A stretch of DNA of 45,214 nucleotides, from positions 1 through 45,214 of the forward strand of contig NZ_BONF01000006.1 of the NCBI RefSeq assembly GCF_016862575.1, written 5' to 3'. This stretch comes from Catellatospora bangladeshensis (GTDB taxonomy: Bacteria; Actinomycetota; Actinomycetes; Mycobacteriales; Micromonosporaceae). The translations under genes and the position numbers were made by a program. The notes under the pieces were generated by a model. That model was not told the DNA's origin, did no database searches, and was given only the letters and a program-made list of their open reading frames with translations. Below are positions 33,094 through 41,259 of this stretch, one piece after another (the stretch's first letter is position 1; each line of letters opens with the position of its first letter).

Positions 33094-34331
33094 GCGCCGT
33101 GCCCGAGGCGGGACGCCCGCCGTCCGCCCGCGCCCTGCGCGTGGCCGAGGGCCAGCGCGTCCCCGCCCGCCCCGGCAACCGCCACCAGGCTGCCGCCCGC
33201 CACGCCGCCGCACAGGCACCGCGCGCGGTCTCGCGCGCGGGCGCCCGGCCCTCGCCCACAACCACCGCGCACCCGACGTCACTGGACCGTGCGGCCGCGC
33301 TGCCCCCCACCTGCCGCGACCAGAGCACACCCGCGAACACCGCGTCAGCAGACCGGTTGCCCGTCCCACCCCGCAGTTTCGGGGAAAGTGCACTCTCGAG
33401 CCCGGCGACAGCCGCAGTTTCCCCGAAACTGCAACCCGGAGCGGGGACGGAGCGCCGGGCGGCGGGGTGGAAAGGCACGCTGCGGGCGGTGGCGGAGTTG
33501 GTGCGGGCGCCGGCGGCGCTGTCGGTGCCGGGGGACGTGATCGCGGGGGCCGCCGCGGCGGGCACGCTCGATCGGCGTACCCCCGGATTGGCCGCGGCTT
33601 CGGTGTGTCTGTATTGGGCGGGGATGGCCGCCAACGACTGGGCGGACCGGGAGCTGGACGCGGTGGAGCGGCCGGAGCGGCCGATCCCGAGCGGGCGGAT
33701 CTCGCCCGGGGCCGCGCTGGGTCTCGCGGCGGGGCTGACCGCCGCGGGGGTGGGGCTGGCCGCGTGGGCGGGTGGGCGCCGCGGCCTGGCGACGGCCGCG
33801 CCGCTAGCCGCCATGGTGTGGGCGTACGACGTCAAAGCGAAGAACACCGCCGCCGGTCCCGCCGCGATGGCCGCCTGCCGAGGGCTGGACGTGCTGCTCG
33901 GCGCGTCGTCCGGGCCGGTCGCGAAGGCGGTGCCCGCGGCGCTGACCGTCGCCGCGCACACCTACACGGTCACGGAGCTGTCGCGCCGGGAGGTGTCGGG
34001 CGCGGACGCCCGGCTGCCGCTGGCGACGCTGACCGGCACCGTCGCCGTCGCCGCGACCGCGGCCGGCCTGAGCACCCGCCGGGGCCTGCGCGCGTGGCTG
34101 CCCGCGGCCCTGGCGGGGTGGTACGTCTCGCACTACGGCCGGGCGCAGGCCCGCGCCGCCGCCGAGCCGAGCGCCGCGCGCGTGCGCGAAGCCGTCGGCT
34201 CGGGCATCACCGGCCTGCCCACGCTGCAGGGCACGCTGGCCGCCCGGCACGGGTCCGGCCTGGCCGGGCTCGCCCTCGCCGCCGCCGCGCCGCTGGCCCG
34301 GCGCCTGGTCCGGAGGATCTCCGCCACATGA
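33090..34331 (+). CDS. SCO3242-like UbiA family prenyltransferase (EboC-like)
   Basis: This multi-helix membrane protein belongs to the UbiA prenyltransferase superfamily and resembles the SCO3242/EboC group. The Asp-rich motif ND-x2-D-x3-D is at residues 182-190 (NDWADRELD), followed by RPIPSG, as expected for prenyl diphosphate and Mg binding. About eight hydrophobic segments follow. The GTG at 33090 overlaps the upstream stop (GTGA), but the conserved domain starts only near residue 130. The first 130 residues are Ala/Arg/Pro-rich, lose the high GC3 pattern after about codon 70, and contain two palindromic repeats. The true start may be a GTG near 33489. The prenyl donor and acceptor are unknown. 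Confidence 0.82.
   Translation: MSAVPEAGRPPSARALRVAEGQRVPARPGNRHQAAARHAAAQAPRAVSRAGARPSPTTTAHPTSLDRAAALPPTCRDQSTPANTASADRLPVPPRSFGESALSSPATAAVSPKLQPGAGTERRAAGWKGTLRAVAELVRAPAALSVPGDVIAGAAAAGTLDRRTPGLAAASVCLYWAGMAANDWADRELDAVERPERPIPSGRISPGAALGLAAGLTAAGVGLAAWAGGRRGLATAAPLAAMVWAYDVKAKNTAAGPAAMAACRGLDVLLGASSGPVAKAVPAALTVAAHTYTVTELSRREVSGADARLPLATLTGTVAVAATAAGLSTRRGLRAWLPAALAGWYVSHYGRAQARAAAEPSAARVREAVGSGITGLPTLQGTLAARHGSGLAGLALAAAAPLARRLVRRISAT
33373..33432. repeat. Paired 19-bp palindromes inside the 5' part of the UbiA gene
   Basis: GCAGTTTCCCCGAAACTGC (33414-33432) is a perfect palindrome with 8-bp arms. A near copy of the reverse orientation, GCAGTTTCGGGGAAAGTGC, is at 33373-33391. The two can also pair with each other into a longer stem. 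They lie in the poorly conserved N-terminal coding stretch. Confidence 0.75.
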
Positions 34332-35824
34332 ACCTGCGTTTCGGGTACGGCACCAACGGCTTCGCCAACCATCGTCTCGGCGACGCGCTGGCCGTGCTCG
34401 CCGAACAGGGCTACGACGGCGTCGCGCTGACGCTGGACCACCACCACCTGGACCCGTACGCCCCCGGCCTGGCCCGCCGCGTGTCCGGCCTGGCCACCCG
34501 GCTGATCGAGCTGGGGCTGTCCGTGGTCGTCGAGACGGGCGCCCGCTACCTGCTCGACCCGCGCCGCAAGCACGCGCCCACGCTGCTGCACGACGACCGC
34601 GAGGTGCGGCTGGACTTCCTGCTGCGCGCCGTGTCGATCGCATCCGACCTCGGCGCGGAGGCGGTGTCCTGCTGGTCGGGAGTGCGGCCGCCGTCGGTCG
34701 ACCCGCAGCTGGCCTGGGACCGGCTGGTGGACGGCTGCGCCCGGCTCACCGAGGCCGCGTCGAAGGCGGGCGTGCCGGTCGGCTTCGAGCCCGAGCCGGG
34801 CATGTTCGTGCAGGACCTGGCGGGCTGGCGCACGCTGCACCGGGCGCTGGGCATGCCGCGCGCCTTCGGGCTGACCCTGGACATCGGGCACTGCCGCTGC
34901 CTGGAGCCGGAGCCCATCCCGGAGTGCATCGCGACCGCCGCGCCCTACCTGGTGAACGTGCAGATCGAGGACATGCGGCGCGGGGTGCACGAGCACCTGG
35001 AGTTCGGCGAGGGCGAGATCGACTTCCCGCCGGTGCTGCGGGCGCTGTCCGCGGCCGGATACCGCGGGCTGATCGGGGTGGAGCTGCCACGGCACTCGCA
35101 CGCCGCGCCTGAGGTCGCCCGGCGTTCGCTGGCGTTCCTGCGCAAGGCCGCCGGGCAGCCCATCACGGCAGCGGCCAAGACGGCCGCCCCGCCCGGACAG
35201 CGCCGCCCGAGCGGCACCGTGCCCGGACCCGACGTGCTGCGCGCCGCGCTGGCCTGCGTGGACGACGGCGGGTGGCTGGACGAGGCGCTGCGCCGGGTGG
35301 CCGCCGACCCGTCCGTGATCAGCCGGCTGTTCCCCGCCGCCGCGCGCCGCTGCGGGCGCGGCCCGGTCGGGGTGCCCGGCTGGACCGCCGACGAGGCGGC
35401 GCGCGCGGTGCTGCTGGCCACGCTGCCCGCCGAGCACACCGCCGGGCAGGCGCGCGCCCTCTACCGGCACGGCGACGCCGCCGAGAAGCGCGCCGTGCTG
35501 CGCGCCCTGCCGCTGCTGCCGCTCGGCCCGAGCGCCGTCGAGCTGCTGCACGACGCGATCCGCACCAACGACACCCGGCTGGTCGCCGCGGCGCTGGGGC
35601 CGTACGCGGTGCACCTGGACGCCGCCGCCTGGCGGCAGGCCGTGCTCAAGTGCGTGTTCATGGGCATCCCGCTGTCCGTCGTGGACGGGCTGGAACACCG
35701 GGCCGACGCCGAACTCGCCGCGATGCTCGCCGGGGTCGCCGACGAGCGCGACGCCGCCGGGCGCCAGCTGCCCGCCGACGCCGCGGCGCTGCTGGACCGC
35801 CTCACCGCCGAGAAGGGGATCTGA
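34328..35824 (+). CDS. Sugar isomerase/epimerase-type TIM barrel fused to an EboA domain
   Basis: This 498-residue protein has two parts. Residues 1-275 form an AP-endonuclease-2/xylose-isomerase-like barrel with probable metal ligands in FEPEPGM (153-159), TLDIGHC (183-189), the EGEIDF region (228-233) and VELPRHSH (251-258). Residues about 295-498 look like an EboA domain: a helical repeat-like region with RHGDAAEKRAVLRALPLLP, then FMGIPLSVVDGLEHRADAEL. In other Ebo clusters these are separate proteins, so the fusion implies a direct partnership. The ATG at 34328 overlaps the UbiA stop (ATGA), and the stop overlaps the next start (TGATG). The function of EboA is unknown, and isomerase activity is inferred from fold only. 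Confidence 0.82.
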   Translation: MNLRFGYGTNGFANHRLGDALAVLAEQGYDGVALTLDHHHLDPYAPGLARRVSGLATRLIELGLSVVVETGARYLLDPRRKHAPTLLHDDREVRLDFLLRAVSIASDLGAEAVSCWSGVRPPSVDPQLAWDRLVDGCARLTEAASKAGVPVGFEPEPGMFVQDLAGWRTLHRALGMPRAFGLTLDIGHCRCLEPEPIPECIATAAPYLVNVQIEDMRRGVHEHLEFGEGEIDFPPVLRALSAAGYRGLIGVELPRHSHAAPEVARRSLAFLRKAAGQPITAAAKTAAPPGQRRPSGTVPGPDVLRAALACVDDGGWLDEALRRVAADPSVISRLFPAAARRCGRGPVGVPGWTADEAARAVLLATLPAEHTAGQARALYRHGDAAEKRAVLRALPLLPLGPSAVELLHDAIRTNDTRLVAAALGPYAVHLDAAAWRQAVLKCVFMGIPLSVVDGLEHRADAELAAMLAGVADERDAAGRQLPADAAALLDRLTAEKGI

Positions 35825-36675
35825 TGCGCATCTTCGACCCGCACGTGCACATGACCTCGCGCACCACCGACGACTACGAGGCGATGGCCGCCGCCGGGGT
35901 GCGCGCCGTGGTGGAGCCGTCGTTCTGGCTGGGCCAGCCGCGCACCAGCCCCGGCTCGTTCGCCGACTACTTCGACGCGCTGATCGGGTGGGAGCCGTTC
36001 CGGGCCGGGCAGTTCGGCATCCGGCACTTCGCCACCATCGCGCTGAACCCGAAGGAGGCCAACGACCCGCGCTGCCGCGAGGTCCTGGAGCTGGTCCCGC
36101 GCTACCTGGACAAGGACGCCGTGGTCGCGGTGGGGGAGATCGGGTACGACTCGATGACCCCGCAGGAGGACGAGGCGTTCGCCGCGCAGCTCGGGCTGGC
36201 CGTCGAGTTCGACCTGCCCGCGCTCGTGCACACGCCGCACCGGGACAAGCAGCGCGGCACCCAGCGCAGCCTGGCCGTGGTGCGCGAGTCCGGCATCGAG
36301 CCGGGCCGGGTGGTCATCGACCACCTGAACGAGGTGACCGTGGAGCTGGTCCGCGACAGCGGCTGCTGGCTGGGCTTCTCCATCTACCCGGACACCAAGA
36401 TGTCGCCGCCGCGCATGGTGGAGCTGCTGCGCCGGTACGGCACCGAGCGCATGCTGGTGAACTCCGCCGCCGACTGGGGCCGCTCCGATCCGCTGCTCAC
36501 GCTGCGCACCGGTGAGGCGATGCTGGCCGCCGGGTTCGGCGAGGACGACGTGGACCGGGTGCTGTGGCGCAACCCGGTCGAGTTCTACGGCGCGTCCGGC
36601 AAGCTCGACCTGTCCGACGACGAGGCGCCGGCCGGCGAGTTCGCCGGGAACTCGATCAAGCGCGGGGGCGCCTGA
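35824..36675 (+). CDS. TatD family metal-dependent hydrolase (EboB-like)
   Basis: A 283-residue amidohydrolase-fold protein of the TatD type. The metal ligands are in place: H7 and H9 (FDPHVHM), E105 (GEIGYD), H136/H139 (VHTPH), H167 (IDHLNE) and D217 (AADWG). TatD proteins are usually nucleases, but in Ebo clusters this member is thought to act on a metabolite. Its start overlaps the preceding stop by one base (TGATG), and it overlaps eboE in the same way. No signal peptide is seen, so it acts in the cytoplasm. Confidence 0.85.
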   Translation: MRIFDPHVHMTSRTTDDYEAMAAAGVRAVVEPSFWLGQPRTSPGSFADYFDALIGWEPFRAGQFGIRHFATIALNPKEANDPRCREVLELVPRYLDKDAVVAVGEIGYDSMTPQEDEAFAAQLGLAVEFDLPALVHTPHRDKQRGTQRSLAVVRESGIEPGRVVIDHLNEVTVELVRDSGCWLGFSIYPDTKMSPPRMVELLRRYGTERMLVNSAADWGRSDPLLTLRTGEAMLAAGFGEDDVDRVLWRNPVEFYGASGKLDLSDDEAPAGEFAGNSIKRGGA

Positions 36676-37892
36676 TGCGGCTGGCACACCCCGACGGGCA
36701 GACGGTGCACCTGAGCTACTGCACCAACGTGCATCCCGCCGAGGACCTCGACGGCATCGTCGCGCAGCTCGACGCGTACGGCAGCGCGATCCGGCACCGG
36801 CTGGACGCCGACGTGCTGGGGCTGGGCCTGTGGCTTGCCGCCCCGGCCGCCTCGGCGCTGGCCGCCGAGCCGCACCTGCGCCGCCGCCTGCGCCGCGAGC
36901 TGGACCTGCGCGGCCTGGAGGTGGTCACGCTCAACGGCTTCCCGTACCAGTCCTTCCAGGCCGAGGTGGTCAAGCACGCGGTCTACCACCCGGACTGGAC
37001 CACGCCGGAGCGGCTGCGCTACACCCTCGACCTCGCCCAGGTGCTCGCCGACCTGTTGCCCGACGACGCGGTGCGCGGCTCCATCTCGACGCTGCCGCTG
37101 GCCTGGCGCGAGCCGTGGGGCCCGGACCGGGCGGGGGCCGCCCAGCGGGTGCTGGACGAGCTGGCCGACGGCCTGGCCGGGATCGCGGGCACCACCGGCC
37201 GTACCGTGCAGGTCGGCTTCGAGCCGGAGCCCGGCTGCGTGGTCGAGACGACCGAGCAGGCCGCCCGGCTGTGGGCCGGCATGGACGGCGACTGGCTCGG
37301 CGTCTGCCTCGACCTGGCCCACCTGGCCTGCGCCTGGGAGGAGCCCGCCGAGGCCCTCACCAGGCTCGCGAAGGCGGGGCTGCCGGTGGTGAAGGTGCAG
37401 GTGTCGGCCGCGCTGACCGCCGACGACCCGGTCGCCGCCGAGGCGGCGCTGCGCGGCTACGACGAGCCGCGCTTCCTGCACCAGACCCGGGGTTCGCGCG
37501 GCGAGGCCGCCGACGACCTGGGCGAAGCGCTGGACCGGCTGCTGCCCCGGCCGCGGCGCACCCCGCAGCCCTGGCGCGTGCACTACCACGTGCCGCTGCA
37601 CGCCGAACCGGCTCCGCCGCTGGGCAGCACCCTGCCCGAGCTGCGGATGGCGCTGAAGGAGCTGTTCGGCGGCCCGGTCGCCGGGTGCGACCACGTGGAC
37701 GTGGAGACGTACACCTGGCAGGTGCTGCCCCCGGCGCAGCGGCCCACCACGCCGGAGCAGCTCGCCGCCGGGATCGCCGCCGAGCTGGCGTTCGCCCGGG
37801 ACGAGTTGTGCGCGCTGGGGCTGGCGCCGTGCCCGCCCGCCGCGCCGCTGGGCACCATGGAGCTGCAGGAGGTCCGCCCGTGGACGCCGTGA
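36675..37892 (+). CDS. eboE: Metabolite traffic protein EboE
   Basis: A 405-residue TIM-barrel protein of the EboE family. The opening LSYCTNVHPAEDL (13-25), the LNGFPYQSFQ segment (86-95) and FEPEP (182-186) are characteristic. The same FEPEP motif occurs in the barrel of the upstream fusion protein, suggesting related metal or substrate sites. C-terminal residues 320-400 (VHYHVPLHAEP, then VDVETYTWQVLP) match the family's end. The start overlaps the EboB stop (TGATG). In cyanobacteria, loss of ebo genes impairs export of the scytonemin precursor to the periplasm. The chemical role of EboE is unknown. Confidence 0.85.
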   Translation: MRLAHPDGQTVHLSYCTNVHPAEDLDGIVAQLDAYGSAIRHRLDADVLGLGLWLAAPAASALAAEPHLRRRLRRELDLRGLEVVTLNGFPYQSFQAEVVKHAVYHPDWTTPERLRYTLDLAQVLADLLPDDAVRGSISTLPLAWREPWGPDRAGAAQRVLDELADGLAGIAGTTGRTVQVGFEPEPGCVVETTEQAARLWAGMDGDWLGVCLDLAHLACAWEEPAEALTRLAKAGLPVVKVQVSAALTADDPVAAEAALRGYDEPRFLHQTRGSRGEAADDLGEALDRLLPRPRRTPQPWRVHYHVPLHAEPAPPLGSTLPELRMALKELFGGPVAGCDHVDVETYTWQVLPPAQRPTTPEQLAAGIAAELAFARDELCALGLAPCPPAAPLGTMELQEVRPWTP

Positions 37893-39265
37893 CCCCGCTG
37901 GTCGTGCTGGACGTGGTCGGGCTGACCCCGCGCCTGCTGGAGCACATGCCCCGGCTGCGCGCGCTGGCCGGGTCCGGCTTCGCCGCGCCGCTGGGCACGG
38001 TGCTGCCCGCGGTGACCTGCTCGGCGCAGGCGACGTTGCTCACCGGGGTGTCCCCGGCCGAGCACGGCATCGTCGGCAACGGCTGGTACTTCCGCGACCT
38101 GGGCGAGGTGCTGCTCTGGCGGCAGCACCACGCGCTGGTCGGCGGGGAGAAGGTCTGGCAGGCGGCCCGCCGGGCCCGGCCCGGCTACACCGTGGCGAAC
38201 ATCTGCTGGTGGTACGCCATGGGCGCGGACGTGGACTGGACCGTCACGCCCCGGCCGGTGTACCGGGCGGACGGGCGCAAGGAGCCCGACTGCTACACCG
38301 ACCCGCCGCAGCTGCACCGGGCCCTGTCCACCGAGCTGGGCACGTTCCCGCTGTTCCAGTTCTGGGGGCCGGGTGCGGGGATCGCGTCCAGCCGCTGGAT
38401 CACGGGCGCCGCGCGTTACGTGATGCGGGTGCACCAACCCGACCTGACCCTGGTCTACCTGCCGCACCTCGACTACGACCTGCAGCGTTTCGGCCCGTAC
38501 GGCCCCGAGGCGGCGGCCGCCGCACGTGAGCTGGACGGCGTCATCGGGCCGCTGCTCGACGATGCGACGGCGCGCGGGGCGACCGTGGTGGCCCTGTCGG
38601 AGTACGGCATCACGCCGGTGCGCCGCCCCGTGGACGTCAACCGGGCGCTGCGCGCCGAGGGCCTGCTCCGGGTGCACACCCAGGCCGGCATGGAGTACCT
38701 CGACCCGTGGACGTCCCGCGCGTTCGCGGTCGCCGACCACCAGCTCGCGCACGTGTACGTGAAGGACCCGGCCGACCTGCGCACCGTCGCCAAGGTCTGC
38801 GCGAACCTGCCCGGCGTGGCCGAGGTGCTCGACGAGGCGGGCAAGGCCCGGCACGGCCTGGACCACCCGCGCTCCGGTGAACTGGTGCTGGTCGCCGAGC
38901 CGGAGTCGTGGTTCACGTACTACTACTGGCTCGACGACGCCAGGGCCCCCGACTTCGCGCGCCTCGTGGAGATCCACCGCAAACCCGGCTACGACCCGGC
39001 GGAGCTCTTCTTCGACCCCGCCGCCCCGCTGGCCGCCAAACGCCGCGCCGCCACCGCCCTGCTCCGCAAGAAGCTCGGCATGCGCTACCTGATGAGCGTC
39101 GTCGGCCTCGACGCCGGCGCCCTGGCCGTCCGCGGCTCCCACGGCCGCCTGCCCGACCACCCCGCCGACGGCCCCCTGCTCATCTGCTCCGACCCCACCG
39201 CCGCCCGCGGCTCCTTCGCCGCCACCGACGTCAAACCCCTCCTCCTCCACCTAGCCGGGATTTGA
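37880..39265 (+). CDS. Alkaline phosphatase-fold phosphodiesterase/pyrophosphatase (EboF-like)
   Basis: A 461-residue protein of the nucleotide pyrophosphatase/phosphodiesterase group. Metal-site positions are visible: an early Asp in LVVLDVVG, a Thr nucleophile region PAVTCSAQATLLTG, SPAEHGIVGNGWYFRD, LPHLDYDLQRFGP and the late ADHQLAHVYV. The GTG at 37880 is preferred because AGGAGG lies 7 bases upstream (37867-37872); it overlaps eboE by 13 bases. A GTG at 37889 overlaps the stop as GTGA but is 16 bases from that site. There is no signal peptide, so it is probably cytoplasmic and could release a phosphorylated headgroup or diphosphate. A family A repeat follows the stop at once. Confidence 0.85.
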   Translation: MDAVTPLVVLDVVGLTPRLLEHMPRLRALAGSGFAAPLGTVLPAVTCSAQATLLTGVSPAEHGIVGNGWYFRDLGEVLLWRQHHALVGGEKVWQAARRARPGYTVANICWWYAMGADVDWTVTPRPVYRADGRKEPDCYTDPPQLHRALSTELGTFPLFQFWGPGAGIASSRWITGAARYVMRVHQPDLTLVYLPHLDYDLQRFGPYGPEAAAAARELDGVIGPLLDDATARGATVVALSEYGITPVRRPVDVNRALRAEGLLRVHTQAGMEYLDPWTSRAFAVADHQLAHVYVKDPADLRTVAKVCANLPGVAEVLDEAGKARHGLDHPRSGELVLVAEPESWFTYYYWLDDARAPDFARLVEIHRKPGYDPAELFFDPAAPLAAKRRAATALLRKKLGMRYLMSVVGLDAGALAVRGSHGRLPDHPADGPLLICSDPTAARGSFAATDVKPLLLHLAGI

Positions 39266-39266
39266 A

Positions 39267-39317
39267 AGGAAGGGCACCTTCTTAACGCTATGCGTAGAGG
39301 AAGGGCACCTTCTTAAC
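39267..39317 (+). repeat. Repeat family A, tandem copies A4
   Basis: Two perfect copies of AGGAAGGGCACCTTCTTAAC (39267-39286, 39298-39317) with the spacer GCTATGCGTAG, starting one base after the stop codon of the EboF-like gene. The spacer is identical to that at 15241-15251 read in reverse. Confidence 0.88.
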
Positions 39318-39351
39318 CTGCGGCTCGCTTGACCTGCGGCGGGCCGAGGAC

Positions 39352-39391
39352 CTCGCCGGTCCGGCGCGACGTACGCGGCCGGACCGGCGAG
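39352..39391. terminator. Hairpin with 14-bp arms downstream of the Ebo-like operon
   Basis: CTCGCCGGTCCGGC (39352-39365) and GCCGGACCGGCGAG (39378-39391) pair perfectly around a 12-base loop. A further inverted repeat, CCTGGCACCC (39392-39401) with GGGTGCCAGG (39433-39442), follows directly. Together they probably end the convergent transcripts. Confidence 0.7.
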
Positions 39392-39503
39392 CCTGGCACC
39401 CGCTCCGGCGGCTGCCGGTGGGATCGATGCAGGGGTGCCAGGTGCCCACATGACCGGCCGCGCCGGGCGGGAAACCCTCCGGCGTGTCCGATGCGGACGG
39501 TTG

Positions 39504-39563
39504 CTTTGCTCTGCACACATATACGCGACAGCAGCCGGGTGCGTATATGTGTGCAGAGCAAAG
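39504..39563. terminator. Perfect 23-bp-arm hairpin downstream of the cellulase gene
   Basis: Positions 39504-39526 pair without mismatch with 39541-39563 around a 14-base loop. The arm includes GCACACATATACGC, AT-richer than its surroundings. On the minus strand it begins 4 bases after the cellulase stop codon. There is no T run, so it may be an mRNA-protecting stem, a terminator or a small mobile palindrome. Confidence 0.75.
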
Positions 39564-39567
39564 CCGG

Positions 39568-41259
39568 TCAGGAGCAGACAGCTCCGTTGAGGCGTACGTT
39601 GCTCGGCGCGGGCGAGGACGGACCGGTCGCGGTGTAACCGATGGTCACGCTGCCGCTCGCGGCCAGCGAGGGAGACCAGCTCGGCGCGGCCGCGGTGATC
39701 GTGGTCCCGCTCTGGGTCACCGTGGCGTTCCAGCCGCTGCTCAGCGTGACGCCGCTGGGCACCGTCCAGGTCGCGTTCCACGGGTTCAGCGCGCTCGTCC
39801 CGGTGTTGGTCACCTTGATCTCGGCCTGGTAGCCGCCCGGCCACGAGTTGATGATCGTGATCACCCGCGTGCAGCCGCCACCCGGGTTCGGCGAGGCCGA
39901 CGGCGAGATCGACGGGGACGGCGACGCCGACCGCGAGGGCGACACCGACGGTGACGGCGAGGCCGAGCGCGACGGGGAGGGCGACAGCGTCAGCGAGACC
40001 GTCGGCACCGGTGACGGGTTGCCCGACGGCGGGTTGAGGTACGGCTGGAGGATGTTGTACTTCGTCTGGTTGATCGAGTACCAGTCGTCCAGCGCGACGC
40101 CGCCGGTGTCACCGGAGTTCGGGTTCCACGACCAGTACGTGAACGACAGCCCGTTCTCGCCGATGTAGCCCATCAGCTTGGTCAGCCACTGCGTGTCCAG
40201 CGGGTTGGCCAGCGTGCTGCCGAACTCGCCGACCAGGATCGGGGCCACGTTCTGCTTGGCGAGCTTGCCCCAGAAGTGGTCCCACACCGCGGGCAGGTTG
40301 TTCGGGAAGTTCGGGTCGTTGAACCAGCTCTGCCGGTCGTACACCGAGATGCCGTACTCGTGCGGCGAGTACACCAGCCGGTTGGCGACGTTGAGGCGTA
40401 CCGGCTTGTCGATCGCGGCGGACAGGTTGCCGCCCCACCAGTCGCAGGACATCGGGTCGTCCGGGATGTTGTCCCACACGTTCGCCACGCCGCCGGACAG
40501 GCAGCTCACGCCCTCGACGAAGATCAGCCAGTTCGGGTTCGCCTGCAGGACCGCGTTGCCGATCCGCTCGGCGGCCAGCCGCCAGTCCCGGGCCTGCACG
40601 TCGCAGCCCCAGCAGGCGCCGGTCGCGTTCGGGTCGGTGCCCTCGGCGTGCGGCTCGTTGAACAGGTCCGCCCCGATCACGGTCGGGTTGCCGGCATACC
40701 GCTGGGCCAGCATCTGCCAATCCGCGATCATGCTGGCCTCGGAGACCGTCGCGGTGTACCAGAGCGGCGTCTGCCCGGCCGCGGTCGGCCGGTGCCGGTC
40801 CAGGATGACCCGCATGCCCTTGGTGCCCGCGTAGTCGATGACCTTGTCCAGGATCTGCAGCGGGGACAGGCCGATCAGATCCGGGTTGGTGTAGTCGTTG
40901 ATCCCGGTGGCGGTCGCGCCGGGCTTCAGGGCATCGCCGGAGTACGGGACGCGAAGGGTGTTGAAGCCGAGCGAGGCCATCCGGTCGAGCTGCCCGCGCC
41001 AGGTGGCCGGGGCGCTGGCCCACAGGCCGTGGAACGTGCGGTTGTCGGTCTCCATGCCGAACCAGTTGATGCCGGTCAGCCGCACCACCCGGCCCTGGCT
41101 GTCGACGATGTTGCGGCCGCTGGTGCGCAGGTAGCCGGTGCCGGTGTCGGCGCTGGCCGGGACGGCGGTGAACGTGATCGCCACGAGGGCGGTGGCCGCG
41201 GCGGCGAGGGCCGCGGAGACGGCCGCGACCAGCGCGGTCGTGCGGGTCTTCCAACGCAT
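39568..41259 (-). CDS. Secreted GH5 endoglucanase with CBM2
   Basis: This 563-residue secreted cellulase has a signal peptide (1-37, cleavage expected after PASA), a GH5 catalytic domain (about 40-410), a Ser/Pro linker (about 412-460) and a family 2 cellulose-binding module (463-563). The acid/base glutamate is E202 in DLFNEPH and the nucleophile is E345 in ILVGEFGS; LDRHRP (153-158) is also conserved in the family. The CBM starts and ends with cysteines expected to form its disulfide, and has the exposed aromatics NPWNATW and SSGWNATV. The linker is a run of SPSPS-type repeats. The ATG at 41259 has GGAG about 8 bases upstream. I see no CebR-type operator upstream. Confidence 0.93.
   Translation of the reverse strand: MRWKTRTTALVAAVSAALAAAATALVAITFTAVPASADTGTGYLRTSGRNIVDSQGRVVRLTGINWFGMETDNRTFHGLWASAPATWRGQLDRMASLGFNTLRVPYSGDALKPGATATGINDYTNPDLIGLSPLQILDKVIDYAGTKGMRVILDRHRPTAAGQTPLWYTATVSEASMIADWQMLAQRYAGNPTVIGADLFNEPHAEGTDPNATGACWGCDVQARDWRLAAERIGNAVLQANPNWLIFVEGVSCLSGGVANVWDNIPDDPMSCDWWGGNLSAAIDKPVRLNVANRLVYSPHEYGISVYDRQSWFNDPNFPNNLPAVWDHFWGKLAKQNVAPILVGEFGSTLANPLDTQWLTKLMGYIGENGLSFTYWSWNPNSGDTGGVALDDWYSINQTKYNILQPYLNPPSGNPSPVPTVSLTLSPSPSRSASPSPSVSPSRSASPSPSISPSASPNPGGGCTRVITIINSWPGGYQAEIKVTNTGTSALNPWNATWTVPSGVTLSSGWNATVTQSGTTITAAAPSWSPSLAASGSVTIGYTATGPSSPAPSNVRLNGAVCS

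Noticed and set aside
31960-39265. Reading the inositol-phosphate synthase to phosphodiesterase genes as ordinary phosphatidylinositol or mycothiol biosynthesis
   Set aside because: The operon contains no PI synthase, glycosyltransferase or cysteine ligase. The EboA and EboE signatures and the UbiA gene fit an Ebo-type cluster better.
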